Part shown: positions 39,514 through 47,484 of the stretch, in pieces
How the letters are laid out: every line of letters begins with the position of its first letter
How positions within the stretch are numbered: the stretch's first letter is position 1
From: Amycolatopsis sp.
GTDB lineage: Bacteria; Actinomycetota; Actinomycetes; Mycobacteriales; Pseudonocardiaceae
Reading direction: 5' to 3'
Assembly (NCBI RefSeq): GCF_025464955.1
Contig: NZ_JAODNM010000172.1
Location: 1 to 57,860 of the forward strand
DNA length: 57,860 nt
Position numbers and translations under genes: made by a program
Notes under the pieces: generated by a model
The model's database searches: none
What the model saw: the letters and a program-made list of their open reading frames with translations, nothing else
What the model was told of the DNA's origin: nothing

Positions 39514-40466
39514 CGGATGGACGTGCCACGAAAGCCGCACCCGCACTCGATGACCTCCGGGAGCTTCTCCCGGACTGGAGACGCCATCTGAGGGCCACAA
39601 ACACAGCGCCAACCACCATCGACTCCTACCTCCGCATAGCTGACGAACTCGTCGCGTTCCTCCTCGGCGCCGGCATGCCGACCGGCGCGGCCGCGGTCGG
39701 ACGCGAGCACCTCGAGCACTACTTCGTGCACCTGCAGGACCGGCCGAACAAACGAACCGGGAAGCCGCTGTCGGCCGCCTACGTCGCAAAGCACTACCGG
39801 TCTCTGCAGCAGTTGTTCCGGTGGCTCGACGAGGTCGAGGGTGAGATCGACGCGTCGCCGTTCGTCAAGATGTCCCCGCCGTCGGTTCCCGAACAGCCTG
39901 TCGACGTGCTCACCGAGGCGCAGCTGAAGGCGCTTCTGGCTACCTGCAAGGGAAAGACGTTCGAGAATTTGCGTGACCGGGCGTTGATGTTTCTGTTCAT
40001 CGACACTGGTGCGCGGTGCGGCGAGCTCGCGCCGCTGAAGGTTATGGACTTCGACTTCGATGCCGACCAGGTCAACGTGATGGGGAAGGGCCGGCGCGCT
40101 CGTGCGGTGCCGTTCGGGGCTACGACCGGCGAGGCGCTGCGGCGGTACTTCCGTGCCCGCGCGAAGCACCCGCAGGCTGCTCTCGATTCGGCGTGGCTCG
40201 GCAAGAAGGGCACGCTCACAGAGTGGGGGATCCGGCAGGTGTTCAACCGCCGCGCGGAGGATGCAAAGGTGCCGCACGTGTACCCGCACCGGTTCCGGCA
40301 TACATTCGCGCACCGCTGGCTCTCCGCGGGTGGTCAGGAGCAGGACCTGATGCGGTTGGCGGGATGGCGTTCGCGGGAGATGGTCGGCCGCTACGGAGCG
40401 TCAGCGGCGGACGAGCGCGCTCGCGGCGCGCACAGGAAGGCGAATTTGGTCGATCGACTTCGTTAG
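39510..40466 (+). CDS. int: Tyrosine integrase
   Basis: 318 aa. N-terminal SAM-like core-binding domain (residues 12-110), then the catalytic domain with R169 in TGARCGELAPL, Lys near 192, H260-x-x-R263 in YPHRFRHTF, the LAGWRSREMVGRYG segment and nucleophile Y295. Typical length for an actinophage integrase without a separate arm-binding extension. Acts on the attP core upstream. Confidence 0.93.
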   Translation: MTDGRATKAAPALDDLRELLPDWRRHLRATNTAPTTIDSYLRIADELVAFLLGAGMPTGAAAVGREHLEHYFVHLQDRPNKRTGKPLSAAYVAKHYRSLQQLFRWLDEVEGEIDASPFVKMSPPSVPEQPVDVLTEAQLKALLATCKGKTFENLRDRALMFLFIDTGARCGELAPLKVMDFDFDADQVNVMGKGRRARAVPFGATTGEALRRYFRARAKHPQAALDSAWLGKKGTLTEWGIRQVFNRRAEDAKVPHVYPHRFRHTFAHRWLSAGGQEQDLMRLAGWRSREMVGRYGASAADERARGAHRKANLVDRLR

Positions 40467-40508
40467 CTACCGGAGAGTCGGTACCGGGAAAAGCAGCTTT
40501 TGAAGAAG

Positions 40509-40524
40509 CCCCCCCCCCCCCCCC
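40509..40524. repeat. Run of 16 C
   Basis: Sixteen consecutive C lie between the ends of the convergent integrase and membrane protein genes (intergenic 40467-40574). Nothing else in the window comes close to this length. The short inverse pair AAAAGC/GCTTTT precedes it. It could serve as part of a terminator (poly-G in the minus-strand transcript) or simply be a slippage-prone tract; its exact length is uncertain. Confidence 0.7.
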
Positions 40525-40574
40525 GCAGTTTCAGGGTTTTGCACGTTCGTGCGGGAGGGCGGGTTAGGAAAGGC

Positions 40575-40910
40575 TTAGTCGTGTCTGTAGTTCCGCTGTA
40601 TTTCCTCGAACTCGGCTGCCCATTCGTGGGCGCGGAGGTCTTGATGGATAATCTTGCGGAGGTGGGTAATCTCCTTTTCGACGACGCTGCGGGTATTTTT
40701 CCCGTTGCGCCGTTGGGCTTGAAAGAAAATGACGACCCCGTCCGCAAATAGCAGCGCGTTGAACGGGGGCGACGGCCAGCGCAGGTACATCGTGATCCAC
40801 CCGAGGGCCGTCGTGATCACTGCAAGCATGGTCAGCGCGGCGACGTTCCAGCCCTGACCATGGGAAACGAGCTTCTCGGCCTGCTTGAACTTCTCCACCT
40901 GCTGGGTCAT
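40575..40910 (-). CDS. Membrane protein, 111 aa
   Basis: Behind CGGAGGAGTG. Two membrane segments at about residues 24-42 and 48-64 and a charged coiled C-terminus (VVEKEITHLRKIIHQDLRAHEW). Function unknown; might be linked to lysogeny because it is co-oriented with the XRE gene upstream. Confidence 0.6.
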   Translation of the reverse strand: MTQQVEKFKQAEKLVSHGQGWNVAALTMLAVITTALGWITMYLRWPSPPFNALLFADGVVIFFQAQRRNGKNTRSVVEKEITHLRKIIHQDLRAHEWAAEFEEIQRNYRHD

Positions 40911-41077
40911 CACTCCTCCGATCGCTGAACTCGGACAAGCGATTTAGTTGCCCGAGTTGTCGGGGTAGCAGACCACAGTAAGGCCATCGCCGATTAATCT
41001 ATTGTGATCATTAGCCCGGATGGCCCATTGTGACGTTTCATTTTGATCACCATGGGCGACACGGATCCAATATCGCT
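40911..41077. promoter_or_regulatory. AT-richer intergenic region with TGATCA dyads
   Basis: This gap of about 165 bases is less GC-rich than its surroundings. It holds GTGATCA and its inverse TGATCAC, several TTGTGA words, and possible promoter elements for gene 40575-40910. No coding frame that I can support. Confidence 0.4.
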
Positions 41078-41476
41078 CTAACTTGGCCGCGGGGACCCCA
41101 TGCGTAGCACCTCGGCCGCTTCATTGAAAAAGATTCGCGCTTTCTCGTAGCCCTCTTTGGCTTCGATCTGTGCGGCGATCGCGCCGAGCTGCGCCATCGA
41201 CATCGACCGGACCTCGTCGTCGGTCGGCCTTCTGATTTTCGTGATGTTCTGCTGCTTGAGGATGCTGTCGATCTCGCCCTGCGGCCACTCCAGGGTGCGC
41301 TCGATGGCGTTGTAGTTCCGGTCCTGGGTGGCGCGGGTGCTGTCCTCGAGCTTGGACCAGGTGTCGCGGTCGATGCCAGCAGCCTTCGCTGCTGCTCGGA
41401 CGCTGAGCCCGAGCTCCATCCGTCGCTGCCTGACTCGTCGCGCTAGGCGCTGTTGAGCCGTCTCCTCGGCATTCAT
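41078..41476 (-). CDS. XRE-family regulator, 132 aa
   Basis: Start MNAEETAQQRLARRVR at 41476 behind GGGGAGG. HTH at residues 10-60 (RRVRQRRMELGLSVRAAAKAAGI, DTWSKLEDSTRA). The C-terminal half is helical (MSMAQLGAIAAQIEAKEG). Divergent from the small HTH gene at 41624, the usual layout of a repressor and Cro-like pair at the start of the early operon; a second candidate for immunity repressor. Confidence 0.8.
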   Translation of the reverse strand: MNAEETAQQRLARRVRQRRMELGLSVRAAAKAAGIDRDTWSKLEDSTRATQDRNYNAIERTLEWPQGEIDSILKQQNITKIRRPTDDEVRSMSMAQLGAIAAQIEAKEGYEKARIFFNEAAEVLRMGSPRPS

Positions 41477-41587
41477 CGCCATCCTCCCCGTTGGTGCAAC
41501 TCGGCTGAATGTAGCGGAATCGACACGGATCTTGGGGGCTGAGGTCACAAATAGACGCTTATGGCGGAACATGGTGGCCGAGGGTAG

Positions 41588-41623
41588 TTGCGGAACCTGG
41601 TGGAACCTTGTAGGTTTTTCCGC
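41588..41623 (+). promoter_or_regulatory. Leaderless promoter of the long early operon
   Basis: TTGCGG (41588-41593), 17 bp, TAGGTT (41611-41616), 7 bases, ATG 41624. Within the spacer GGAACC occurs twice in direct repeat, a possible operator for one of the two flanking XRE proteins. Confidence 0.8.
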
Positions 41624-41857
41624 ATGGCAACCGAACCCCCTGGAGTCCACATCGCCGGTGGGCTGCTGCGACAGTCACGCAAGCTCGCCGGTTACAGCCT
41701 CGTCCCCTTCGCCGACCTCGCCGGCATCTCGTTCCAGTACCTCAGCCAGATCGAACGCGGCGACCGGGAGTCGGTGAGCCCGGAGGTTTTCGCCCGGATC
41801 TGCGACGCGCTCGGGATCACCGACCGTCGCGAACTGCTCGCCAAGGCCGCGGCATGA
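41624..41857 (+). CDS. Small XRE HTH protein (Cro-like position)
   Basis: 77 aa, leaderless. Cro/C1 HTH across residues 10-65 (LLRQSRKLAGYSLVPFADLAGI, YLSQIERGDRESVSPEVF). It opens the rightward operon that extends to 57306. It may act as Cro or as a recombination directionality factor. Confidence 0.8.
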   Translation: MATEPPGVHIAGGLLRQSRKLAGYSLVPFADLAGISFQYLSQIERGDRESVSPEVFARICDALGITDRRELLAKAAA

Positions 41858-42105
41858 CCCCCGAGCAGCGTTCGTTGCAGGCTCGCGTTGCCGTGCACAC
41901 GAGCTGGGCAAACACCGAGGACCGGACCGCACGAACCGCGCCCGGCACCAAGGCGTTTATGGACCGCTTCGAGCGCCAGATCGACCCGGAAGGCGTGCTT
42001 GACCCGGCCGACCGAGCCCGCCGCGCCGAGTCCGCGAAGACGGCCTACTTCCTCAACCTCGCCGCGAAGTCCGCGAAGGCCCGCGCTAAGCGCAAGGCCG
42101 CCTGA
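41854..42105 (+). CDS. Hypothetical protein, 83 aa
   Basis: ATGA overlap with the HTH gene. Basic helical end (AAKSAKARAKRKAA). Pattern RTAPGTKAFMDRFERQIDPEGVLDPADRARRAE is common in actinophages and Streptomyces; function unknown. Confidence 0.7.
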   Translation: MTPEQRSLQARVAVHTSWANTEDRTARTAPGTKAFMDRFERQIDPEGVLDPADRARRAESAKTAYFLNLAAKSAKARAKRKAA

Positions 42106-42180
42106 CCCACCAAGTAAGAAGCCCGCCCCGCGCGGACACGCAGGACGGGCACAACCACCAATCAAGAGGAGCTCCACCTC

Positions 42181-42759
42181 ATGACCAGCCACCTGAAGAT
42201 ACCGCACCACTCGAAGCCCGATCGTGACGTCGAGTTCATGAAGCGCAACGCGGCCTACTTCTGGGCCCGCTGCTCAGCAACCCGCGTCCAGGCGGGCCTG
42301 CCGCCACTCACCCCGGAGCGGCTTCCCCTCGACCTCGGCCACCGCCGGAACTACGTCGCCCGGCACCGAGTCGACCAGTTCGGTGACACCGTCGTTCTGC
42401 CGCGCATCGGCACGATCGGCGTGGTCGCCGCAGCTGACCCCCGGTTCGAGCCGGTGCCGTGCACCTGGTGCCAGCTCGACGGGCATGTGACCACGGTCCG
42501 AGTGCAGGCCGACCCGGACCCGGCGAACCCGGATGCCCGCGACGAGTTCCCGGATTCGTGCCTGTGCTGCGCCCCGAAGGTGATCGCGCAGGCCCGCGCC
42601 GAGCAGGCCGAGCGCAACGACGCCGATATCCACGTCGAGTTCGCCGAGCAGGCCCCGAAGGCCAGTGACGGCAAGCTTTCCTGCGCGATGTGCCGCTCCT
42701 CCGGCTCGCTGCCGGACGGCCGCACGTGCCCGCAGTGCCGCGGTGAGGGGGAGCTGTGA
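42181..42759 (+). CDS. Zinc-finger protein, 192 aa
   Basis: Behind AAGAGGAGCTCCACCTC. Two Cys clusters: CTWC with CLCC in the middle, and CAMC with CPQC at the C-terminus (a DnaJ-like ribbon). Probably nucleic-acid or protein binding. The 75 bases before it hold only a short GCCCG/CGGGC stem. Confidence 0.7.
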   Translation: MTSHLKIPHHSKPDRDVEFMKRNAAYFWARCSATRVQAGLPPLTPERLPLDLGHRRNYVARHRVDQFGDTVVLPRIGTIGVVAAADPRFEPVPCTWCQLDGHVTTVRVQADPDPANPDARDEFPDSCLCCAPKVIAQARAEQAERNDADIHVEFAEQAPKASDGKLSCAMCRSSGSLPDGRTCPQCRGEGEL

Positions 42760-42872
42760 AGAACCCGCTCAAGACGATCGCGGCCGCGATCAAGGAAGCC
42801 ATCGCGGCGCTCGACGAGTCCATGCCCCAGCTGCCGCAGCCCGCACCGAAACCGAAAGGCAGGCGCTCATGA
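42756..42872 (+). CDS. Small basic protein, 38 aa
   Basis: GTG start overlapping the upstream TGA and ATGA at its end. Amphipathic helix (TIAAAIKEAIAALDESM) then a Pro/Lys-rich tail. The double overlap supports it. Confidence 0.55.
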   Translation: MKNPLKTIAAAIKEAIAALDESMPQLPQPAPKPKGRRS

Positions 42873-43048
42873 GCAACATGTCCGGCGCCACGCCGATGCG
42901 GGTCACCCTCACCATCACGGTCGCCGTGGACCCGGTGGCGTTCGGGTTCGACCTGCCGATGTACGAGGCCGAGGGAATCATCGTCGCCGCGATCGACCGC
43001 ACCATGGGCCTTGAAGTCGCGAAGTCCGTCTCGGTGGTGAACTCGTGA
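42869..43048 (+). CDS. Hypothetical protein, 59 aa
   Basis: Short beta-alpha protein (RVTLTITVAVDPVAFGFDLP, GIIVAAIDRTMGLEVA). Recurs in early regions of actinophages. Function unknown. Confidence 0.65.
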   Translation: MSNMSGATPMRVTLTITVAVDPVAFGFDLPMYEAEGIIVAAIDRTMGLEVAKSVSVVNS

Positions 43049-43725
43049 CCCTCATCGAATTCCCAGACGTGATCCAGGGCTCAGACTCGTGGCACGAGCA
43101 GCGCCGGGGGATCGTCACCGCGTCCGTCGTTGGGCAGCTCGTCACGCCGAAGACCCTCAAGATCGCAGCCTCCGACAAGAGCCGGAGCATCGTCGCGCAG
43201 CTCGTCGCCGAGCGCGTCACCGGCTACACCGACCCCACCTACATCGGGGACGACATGCTGCGCGGCATCGACGACGAGCTGAGGGCACGCGACCTGTACG
43301 CCGAGTTCTACAAGCGCCCCGTCCGCGAGATCGGGTTCCTCCTCCGCAAGGAAGACACCTGGCAGCTGGGCTACTCGCCCGACGGTCTCGTCGGCGACGA
43401 CGGGCTGATCGAGGTGAAGTCGCGTCGCTCCAAGCTCCACTTGCGCACGATCCTCGATGACGAGGTGCCCGCCGAATTCATGGCGCAGTGCCAGGCCGGG
43501 TTGCTCGTGTCCGGCCGCGCCTGGCTCGACTTCATCAGCTATTCGGGCGGCATGCCGATGTGGCACAAGCGCCTCTACCCGGACCCCGCTTGGCACGAAG
43601 CGATCATCGCCGCCGCCGAGCAGTTCGAGACCACTGCCGCAGAGATGGTCGCCGACTACGCGACCAAAACCGCAGGACTTCCCGCCACCGAGCGGACACC
43701 CGACTACCACGAAATGGTGATCTAG
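43045..43725 (+). CDS. YqaJ/lambda Exo-type recombination exonuclease
   Basis: 226 aa from GTG 43045. WHEQRRGIVTASVVGQLV is the YqaJ N-terminal motif; SPDGLVGDDGLIEVKS supplies the Asp and the Glu-x-Lys of the PD-(D/E)xK active site, and MAQCQAGLLVSG the following helix. It degrades one strand of duplex DNA to start single-strand annealing recombination, together with the next gene. Confidence 0.88.
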   Translation: MTLIEFPDVIQGSDSWHEQRRGIVTASVVGQLVTPKTLKIAASDKSRSIVAQLVAERVTGYTDPTYIGDDMLRGIDDELRARDLYAEFYKRPVREIGFLLRKEDTWQLGYSPDGLVGDDGLIEVKSRRSKLHLRTILDDEVPAEFMAQCQAGLLVSGRAWLDFISYSGGMPMWHKRLYPDPAWHEAIIAAAEQFETTAAEMVADYATKTAGLPATERTPDYHEMVI

Positions 43726-44547
43726 ATGGACCTCACCGACTCCATTGCACCCACGAGCGATCAGCTCGACGCGGTCGACCTGCTGGGCGGCCCGCGCACG
43801 TTCACGATCGAGAAGGTCAGCCCCGGCTCCGGTGAGCAGCCCGTCGAGATCAAGCTCGCCGAGTTCCCCCGGGTCTGGCGTCCCGGGAAGAGCATGCGGC
43901 GTGTGCTTGTGTCCTGCTGGGGGCCCGACGCGTCCACGTACACCGGCCGGCGCGTCACCCTGTACTGCGACACAGAAGTTCGGTTCGGTGGGCAGGCTGT
44001 CGGCGGCACCCGCATCAGCCACCTCAGCCACCTCGACAAGCCGAAGCAGATTCCGCTGCTCGTGACGCGAGGCAAGTCCGCGATCTTCACCGCTCGGCCA
44101 CTCGTCGAGTCGGCCGAGGACCGCGTGGCCGAGTTCAAGCGCGAGTGGAAGAACGCCACCCCCGAGCGACGCAAGGTCATCGAGGCCGAGGTCGCCGCCT
44201 TGACCAACCCGAAGAAGGCCGAGCCCGCCGTTACGCAGGAGCCGCCCGTCGACGATGCCGAGCAGGAGCCCCCGCCCGTCGACGAGCCGCCCGCCGAGCC
44301 GGACGACGAGGAGAAGCTGTCCAAGGCGCAGATCGCGGCGCTCACGACTCTGTTGGCGGACAACGACGTCGACCAGCGCGCCGAGCAGGTCGCCGTCGTA
44401 TCGCTGCTGCTCGGTGAGCCCGTGTCGATGCTGCAGGACCTGCGCGTCCGAGAGGGCCGCTACCTGGCCAAGCGCATCCCGGAACTGGTCGCCGCGGGAA
44501 CCTTCCCCGACACCATCGCCCGGGCCCGTGCGGCGGTGAACGCGTGA
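43726..44547 (+). CDS. Recombination partner of the YqaJ exonuclease (probable)
   Basis: 273 aa. Residues 20-125 match a family often found after YqaJ nucleases in actinophages (TFTIEKVSPG, FPRVWRPGKSMRRVLVSCWG, GTRISHLSHLDKPKQIPLL). A Pro/Glu-rich linker at about 165-195 precedes a helical C-terminal domain. By position it should bind or anneal single-stranded DNA, but it does not resemble RecT or Beta closely. Confidence 0.65.
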   Translation: MDLTDSIAPTSDQLDAVDLLGGPRTFTIEKVSPGSGEQPVEIKLAEFPRVWRPGKSMRRVLVSCWGPDASTYTGRRVTLYCDTEVRFGGQAVGGTRISHLSHLDKPKQIPLLVTRGKSAIFTARPLVESAEDRVAEFKREWKNATPERRKVIEAEVAALTNPKKAEPAVTQEPPVDDAEQEPPPVDEPPAEPDDEEKLSKAQIAALTTLLADNDVDQRAEQVAVVSLLLGEPVSMLQDLRVREGRYLAKRIPELVAAGTFPDTIARARAAVNA

Positions 44548-45266
44548 ACTGGCTCAACGGCAAGTTGCTCGCGTTTGACCTGGAGTCCACCGGCAAGAAC
44601 CCGCGCACTGCGCGGATCGTCTCCGCGGCCGCGATCATGATGGACGGCACGACGGGGGAGACGCTGCCCGCTGAGTGGCTCTCCGACGTCGACGGAGAGG
44701 AGATCCCGGCCGAGGCCATCGGGATCCACGGCATCACCACCGAACACGCCCGGGAGCACGGGCAGCCGCTGCACCAGGTCGTCGAGCAGGTCACGCAGAC
44801 CATCCGTGAGGCGTGGAAGCTCGGCATACCCGTCGTCGGGCACAACGTCGGCTACGACCTGTCCCTCATGGAGTTCGAGAACCTGCGGTTCTGGCCGCAG
44901 GGCGAAGGGCTCGGCTCCCTCGGCCCTGTGCTGGACACGTTCGTCATCGACGGGCACGTGTCCTACCGCAAGGGCAAGCGGACGCTGACGACAACGGCCG
45001 CGCACTACGGCGTCGCACTGTCCGAAGAGGACGCGCACGGCGCGACGGCTGACGCGTTCGCCTCGGCGAAGATCCTGTGGCAGATCGCTAAGAAGTACCC
45101 GACGATCATGGCGCGCACGCTGCCCGAGCTGTTCGACGACCAGATCAGCTGGTACCGCGACCGCGCCGAGTCCCTCGCGAAGCACTTCGACTCCAAGGGC
45201 ATCGCGCACGACGTGTGCCCTGACTGGCCGATCCGCACCGACACGATCGTCGGGGTGCCGGCATGA
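44544..45266 (+). CDS. DnaQ-like 3'-5' exonuclease (DEDDh)
   Basis: 240 aa from GTG 44544. Exo I FDLESTG (D11, E13), Exo II GHNVGYDLSLMEFE, Exo III HGATADAFAS with the His and Asp. The length and helical C-terminus resemble proofreading-subunit relatives. Likely acts in replication or repair; no phage polymerase is visible to partner it. Confidence 0.9.
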   Translation: MNWLNGKLLAFDLESTGKNPRTARIVSAAAIMMDGTTGETLPAEWLSDVDGEEIPAEAIGIHGITTEHAREHGQPLHQVVEQVTQTIREAWKLGIPVVGHNVGYDLSLMEFENLRFWPQGEGLGSLGPVLDTFVIDGHVSYRKGKRTLTTTAAHYGVALSEEDAHGATADAFASAKILWQIAKKYPTIMARTLPELFDDQISWYRDRAESLAKHFDSKGIAHDVCPDWPIRTDTIVGVPA

Positions 45267-45490
45267 CCATTCCGACTCCTGCTGGTGGTTCGCCGTGCGT
45301 GATCGTCCTTGGCGGCATCACGTCCACGTTGATCCTCGCGACGTGTGGCGCGCTCGCCCCGGCTGGTGTCCCGCTGGCCGTCCGCGCGCTGCTGTTCGTC
45401 GCGATCCTCGGTGTCGTTGGTGTGCTCGTCGCCGCCGCGTTCCGGCTCGCCGCCACCACACCCGTTCCTGTGCAGGAAGAGGCGTCATGA
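45263..45490 (+). CDS. Small membrane protein, 75 aa
   Basis: Two membrane segments (residues 12-32 and 40-61, LLFVAILGVVGVLVAAAF). ATGA overlaps at both ends. Function unknown. Confidence 0.6.
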   Translation: MTIPTPAGGSPCVIVLGGITSTLILATCGALAPAGVPLAVRALLFVAILGVVGVLVAAAFRLAATTPVPVQEEAS

Positions 45491-46188
45491 GCGACGAAAG
45501 AGAGGTCGGTGGTCTCGCCATCGACGACCCGATCCGGGTCATTCGCGCGCGCCAGCTGCTCGCCTCGGCAGCCAAGGCGGTCGATCAGTTCGAGGACGCG
45601 ATTCGGGAACTCGTCACCATGCGCGCGTGGGTTCTGCTGGGGTACAAGGACTTGGCAATGATGTGGGAGGCGGAGAACGGGTTCAAGTGCCCGACATACG
45701 CCAAAGCACTAGCCGTGGAGGTTTATGAAGAGGAGGGGATGTTGTCCCCTGGCGGGGATGTACGCAGGCAAGGGCACCGATCTGCGGATGTCGCTAAGGC
45801 GGTCGGTCTCCCTTTTCACACCAATTCGAAAGGGAACGAGTCCAGTACCCAGGTGACCTCCATGCGCTCCCAATTGGCAGCTGGGGTGCCCGCTAAGCAC
45901 GTAGTCAGCACTGGTGGAAACCCCGCGAGAAAAGCCATCGATAGCTATGGAACCAGGGCCCGATCCCATGTTCGTCGGAGCGGTGTAGGCCCCGACGAGA
46001 TGGTGAGCGAATCGTTTCACCTTGTCCGCAGGGAAGCGGATGCCATCTCGGAGATCGCGCGCAAAGCCAATGTCCCCAAAGCGGAGATATACCGCCAGGC
46101 CGTGACGCAGTACCTCGAGCGCGCCCGCTCCGTCGAACAGCGGGAGATCGACCGTCTCCGCGCGAACATTGAGGAGAAGGGCCGATGA
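45487..46188 (+). CDS. Hypothetical protein with ribbon-helix-helix-like end, 233 aa
   Basis: The C-terminus (DAISEIARKANVPKAEIYRQA, then a coiled tail) resembles ribbon-helix-helix or HTH proteins. The middle (about 45720-46080) uses many A/T-ending codons, unlike its neighbours, and has a different composition (RQGHRSADVAKAVGLP, SSTQVTSMRSQ), suggesting that this part was acquired separately. The N-terminal RVIRARQLLASAAKAVDQFE is typical for the region. Confidence 0.65.
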   Translation: MSDEREVGGLAIDDPIRVIRARQLLASAAKAVDQFEDAIRELVTMRAWVLLGYKDLAMMWEAENGFKCPTYAKALAVEVYEEEGMLSPGGDVRRQGHRSADVAKAVGLPFHTNSKGNESSTQVTSMRSQLAAGVPAKHVVSTGGNPARKAIDSYGTRARSHVRRSGVGPDEMVSESFHLVRREADAISEIARKANVPKAEIYRQAVTQYLERARSVEQREIDRLRANIEEKGR

Positions 46189-46619
46189 CCGACAACATCC
46201 GCGAAAACCCGCCACTATCCGATGGGGACTTCACCGCGCGGCTCAACCGCGCGATGGCGCAGCACGCCGTCAGCGAGCAGCCGATCGGCGCACAGTCGTT
46301 CTTCGAGATCGTGACGCCCGACCCGGCCAACGCTCAGCTGCGACTCGACATTGTGCAGGCCATCGCCGCGGCCATCGGCCTGGACTGGGCCACCGATGTC
46401 GACCAGTCCGAAGCGTTCGAGGTGGTCGACAAGGCCGTGATGCCCGTCGTCGACGAGCTGCTCGCCCGCGCCCGGTACATGCGGGAGGCCGCCGAGCTGC
46501 TGTCCCGCCACGTCGAGACGCTCGCGGCCGACCTCGACTCGGCCAGCAGTAGCAATGAAACCCTGCTCAAGCTCGTGAAGGCCCGAGACGCGCAGATCGC
46601 CGAGGTGCCCGGTGAGTAA
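46185..46619 (+). CDS. Hypothetical helical protein, 144 aa
   Basis: ATGA overlap. Mostly helical, with a long coiled C-terminus (YMREAAELLSRHVETLAADL). No family recognised. Confidence 0.65.
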   Translation: MTDNIRENPPLSDGDFTARLNRAMAQHAVSEQPIGAQSFFEIVTPDPANAQLRLDIVQAIAAAIGLDWATDVDQSEAFEVVDKAVMPVVDELLARARYMREAAELLSRHVETLAADLDSASSSNETLLKLVKARDAQIAEVPGE

Positions 46620-46767
46620 AGCCAGCGACCACCGCAAAGCACTCGACGACGAGCTCAAGAACTGGTCCAAGGACGTCAAGTCCGAGCCGTTCAACAACGC
46701 CGAACTCTCCCGCAAAGCACAAGAGCAGGCCGCGAAAGCCCGCGCGGAACGGGACGGTGAACAGTGA
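46612..46767 (+). CDS. Small charged helical protein, 51 aa
   Basis: GTG start inside the end of the previous gene, TGA overlapping the next GTG. Lys/Ala/Glu-rich helix (ELSRKAQEQAAKARAERDG). Supported by tight packing. Confidence 0.6.
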   Translation: MSKASDHRKALDDELKNWSKDVKSEPFNNAELSRKAQEQAAKARAERDGEQ

Positions 46768-47099
46768 CGTCGACGATTGCGCGCGTCAAGTCGTGCACGA
46801 AGTGCGGCACGGTGAAGCCAGTCGAGGAGTTCCGCTGGCGCAAGCAGCGCGGCGTGACCGCACCCCGCTCGGTGTGCAAGCCCTGCGAAGCCGAGGACGA
46901 GCGCGCCCGGTGGGCCGATCCCGAGAAACGCGCCCAGCGGGACGCTCGCCGCCGTGAGCTGTACCGAGCCAAGTACGGCGCATCGTCGGAGGTGGAGCGC
47001 ATGATCCGGCCGGCCGCGCGGCGCACGGAAACCCCGAAGGCGCCGCCGACAACTCGCGAACAGCTGGCCGACTGGTACCGCAGGGGGTGCCCGCTGTGA
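46764..47099 (+). CDS. Zinc-ribbon protein, 111 aa
   Basis: Two CxxC pairs (SCTKCGTVKPVEEF and VCKPCEAED), the ribbon common in the N-terminus of endonuclease VII-like and HNH proteins, followed by a basic helix. No nuclease core is present, so it may be a DNA-binding remnant or adaptor. Confidence 0.7.
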   Translation: MTSTIARVKSCTKCGTVKPVEEFRWRKQRGVTAPRSVCKPCEAEDERARWADPEKRAQRDARRRELYRAKYGASSEVERMIRPAARRTETPKAPPTTREQLADWYRRGCPL

Positions 47100-47272
47100 C
47101 CGAACTTGGCGAGCACCTTCACCGCGTCGAGTCGTCCATGTGTCCGACATGCCGCGTGCCTGGCCATATGGACGTGTTCGAGGTCGCACTGCGCTGGCCG
47201 TGCGGCCACACCCGCGAACTCCCGCCACTCCCGAAGATGATCCGCGCCGCCAATCGGAGACCCAAGTCATGA
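47096..47272 (+). CDS. Small zinc-binding protein, 58 aa
   Basis: GTG 47096. CPTC...WPCGHTRELPPL, a Cys/His arrangement seen in short actinophage proteins. Function unknown. Confidence 0.65.
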   Translation: MTELGEHLHRVESSMCPTCRVPGHMDVFEVALRWPCGHTRELPPLPKMIRAANRRPKS

Positions 47273-47484
47273 AGCGCCTGGCCCTCGCCGCCGACCTCAA
47301 GGCCCGCATCGCCCGGCTCCTGACCGTCCTCGACGCCTCACAGCGGGACATCGTCACCCTGCGCGCAGAGAACCTCCGCGCCACCGAAGTCGCCGAAATG
47401 CTCGGCGTCACCCCCGGCTACGTCCGCATCGCCCACCACCGCGCACTCGCGAAACTCCGCACCGTCATGGCAGGTGCCCGATGA
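47269..47484 (+). CDS. Sigma-70 region 4-like HTH protein, 71 aa
   Basis: LTVLDASQRDIVTLRAENLR followed by ATEVAEMLGVTPGYVRIAHHRALAKLR is a sigma factor region 4 or LuxR-like HTH. Too short to be a whole sigma factor; it may bind the -35 element or host RNA polymerase as a transcription modulator. Confidence 0.75.
   Translation: MKRLALAADLKARIARLLTVLDASQRDIVTLRAENLRATEVAEMLGVTPGYVRIAHHRALAKLRTVMAGAR

Noticed and set aside
46764..47099. Full endonuclease VII
   Set aside because: Only the zinc-ribbon start is present; the Asp-His nuclease core seen in gene 2340-2663 is absent.
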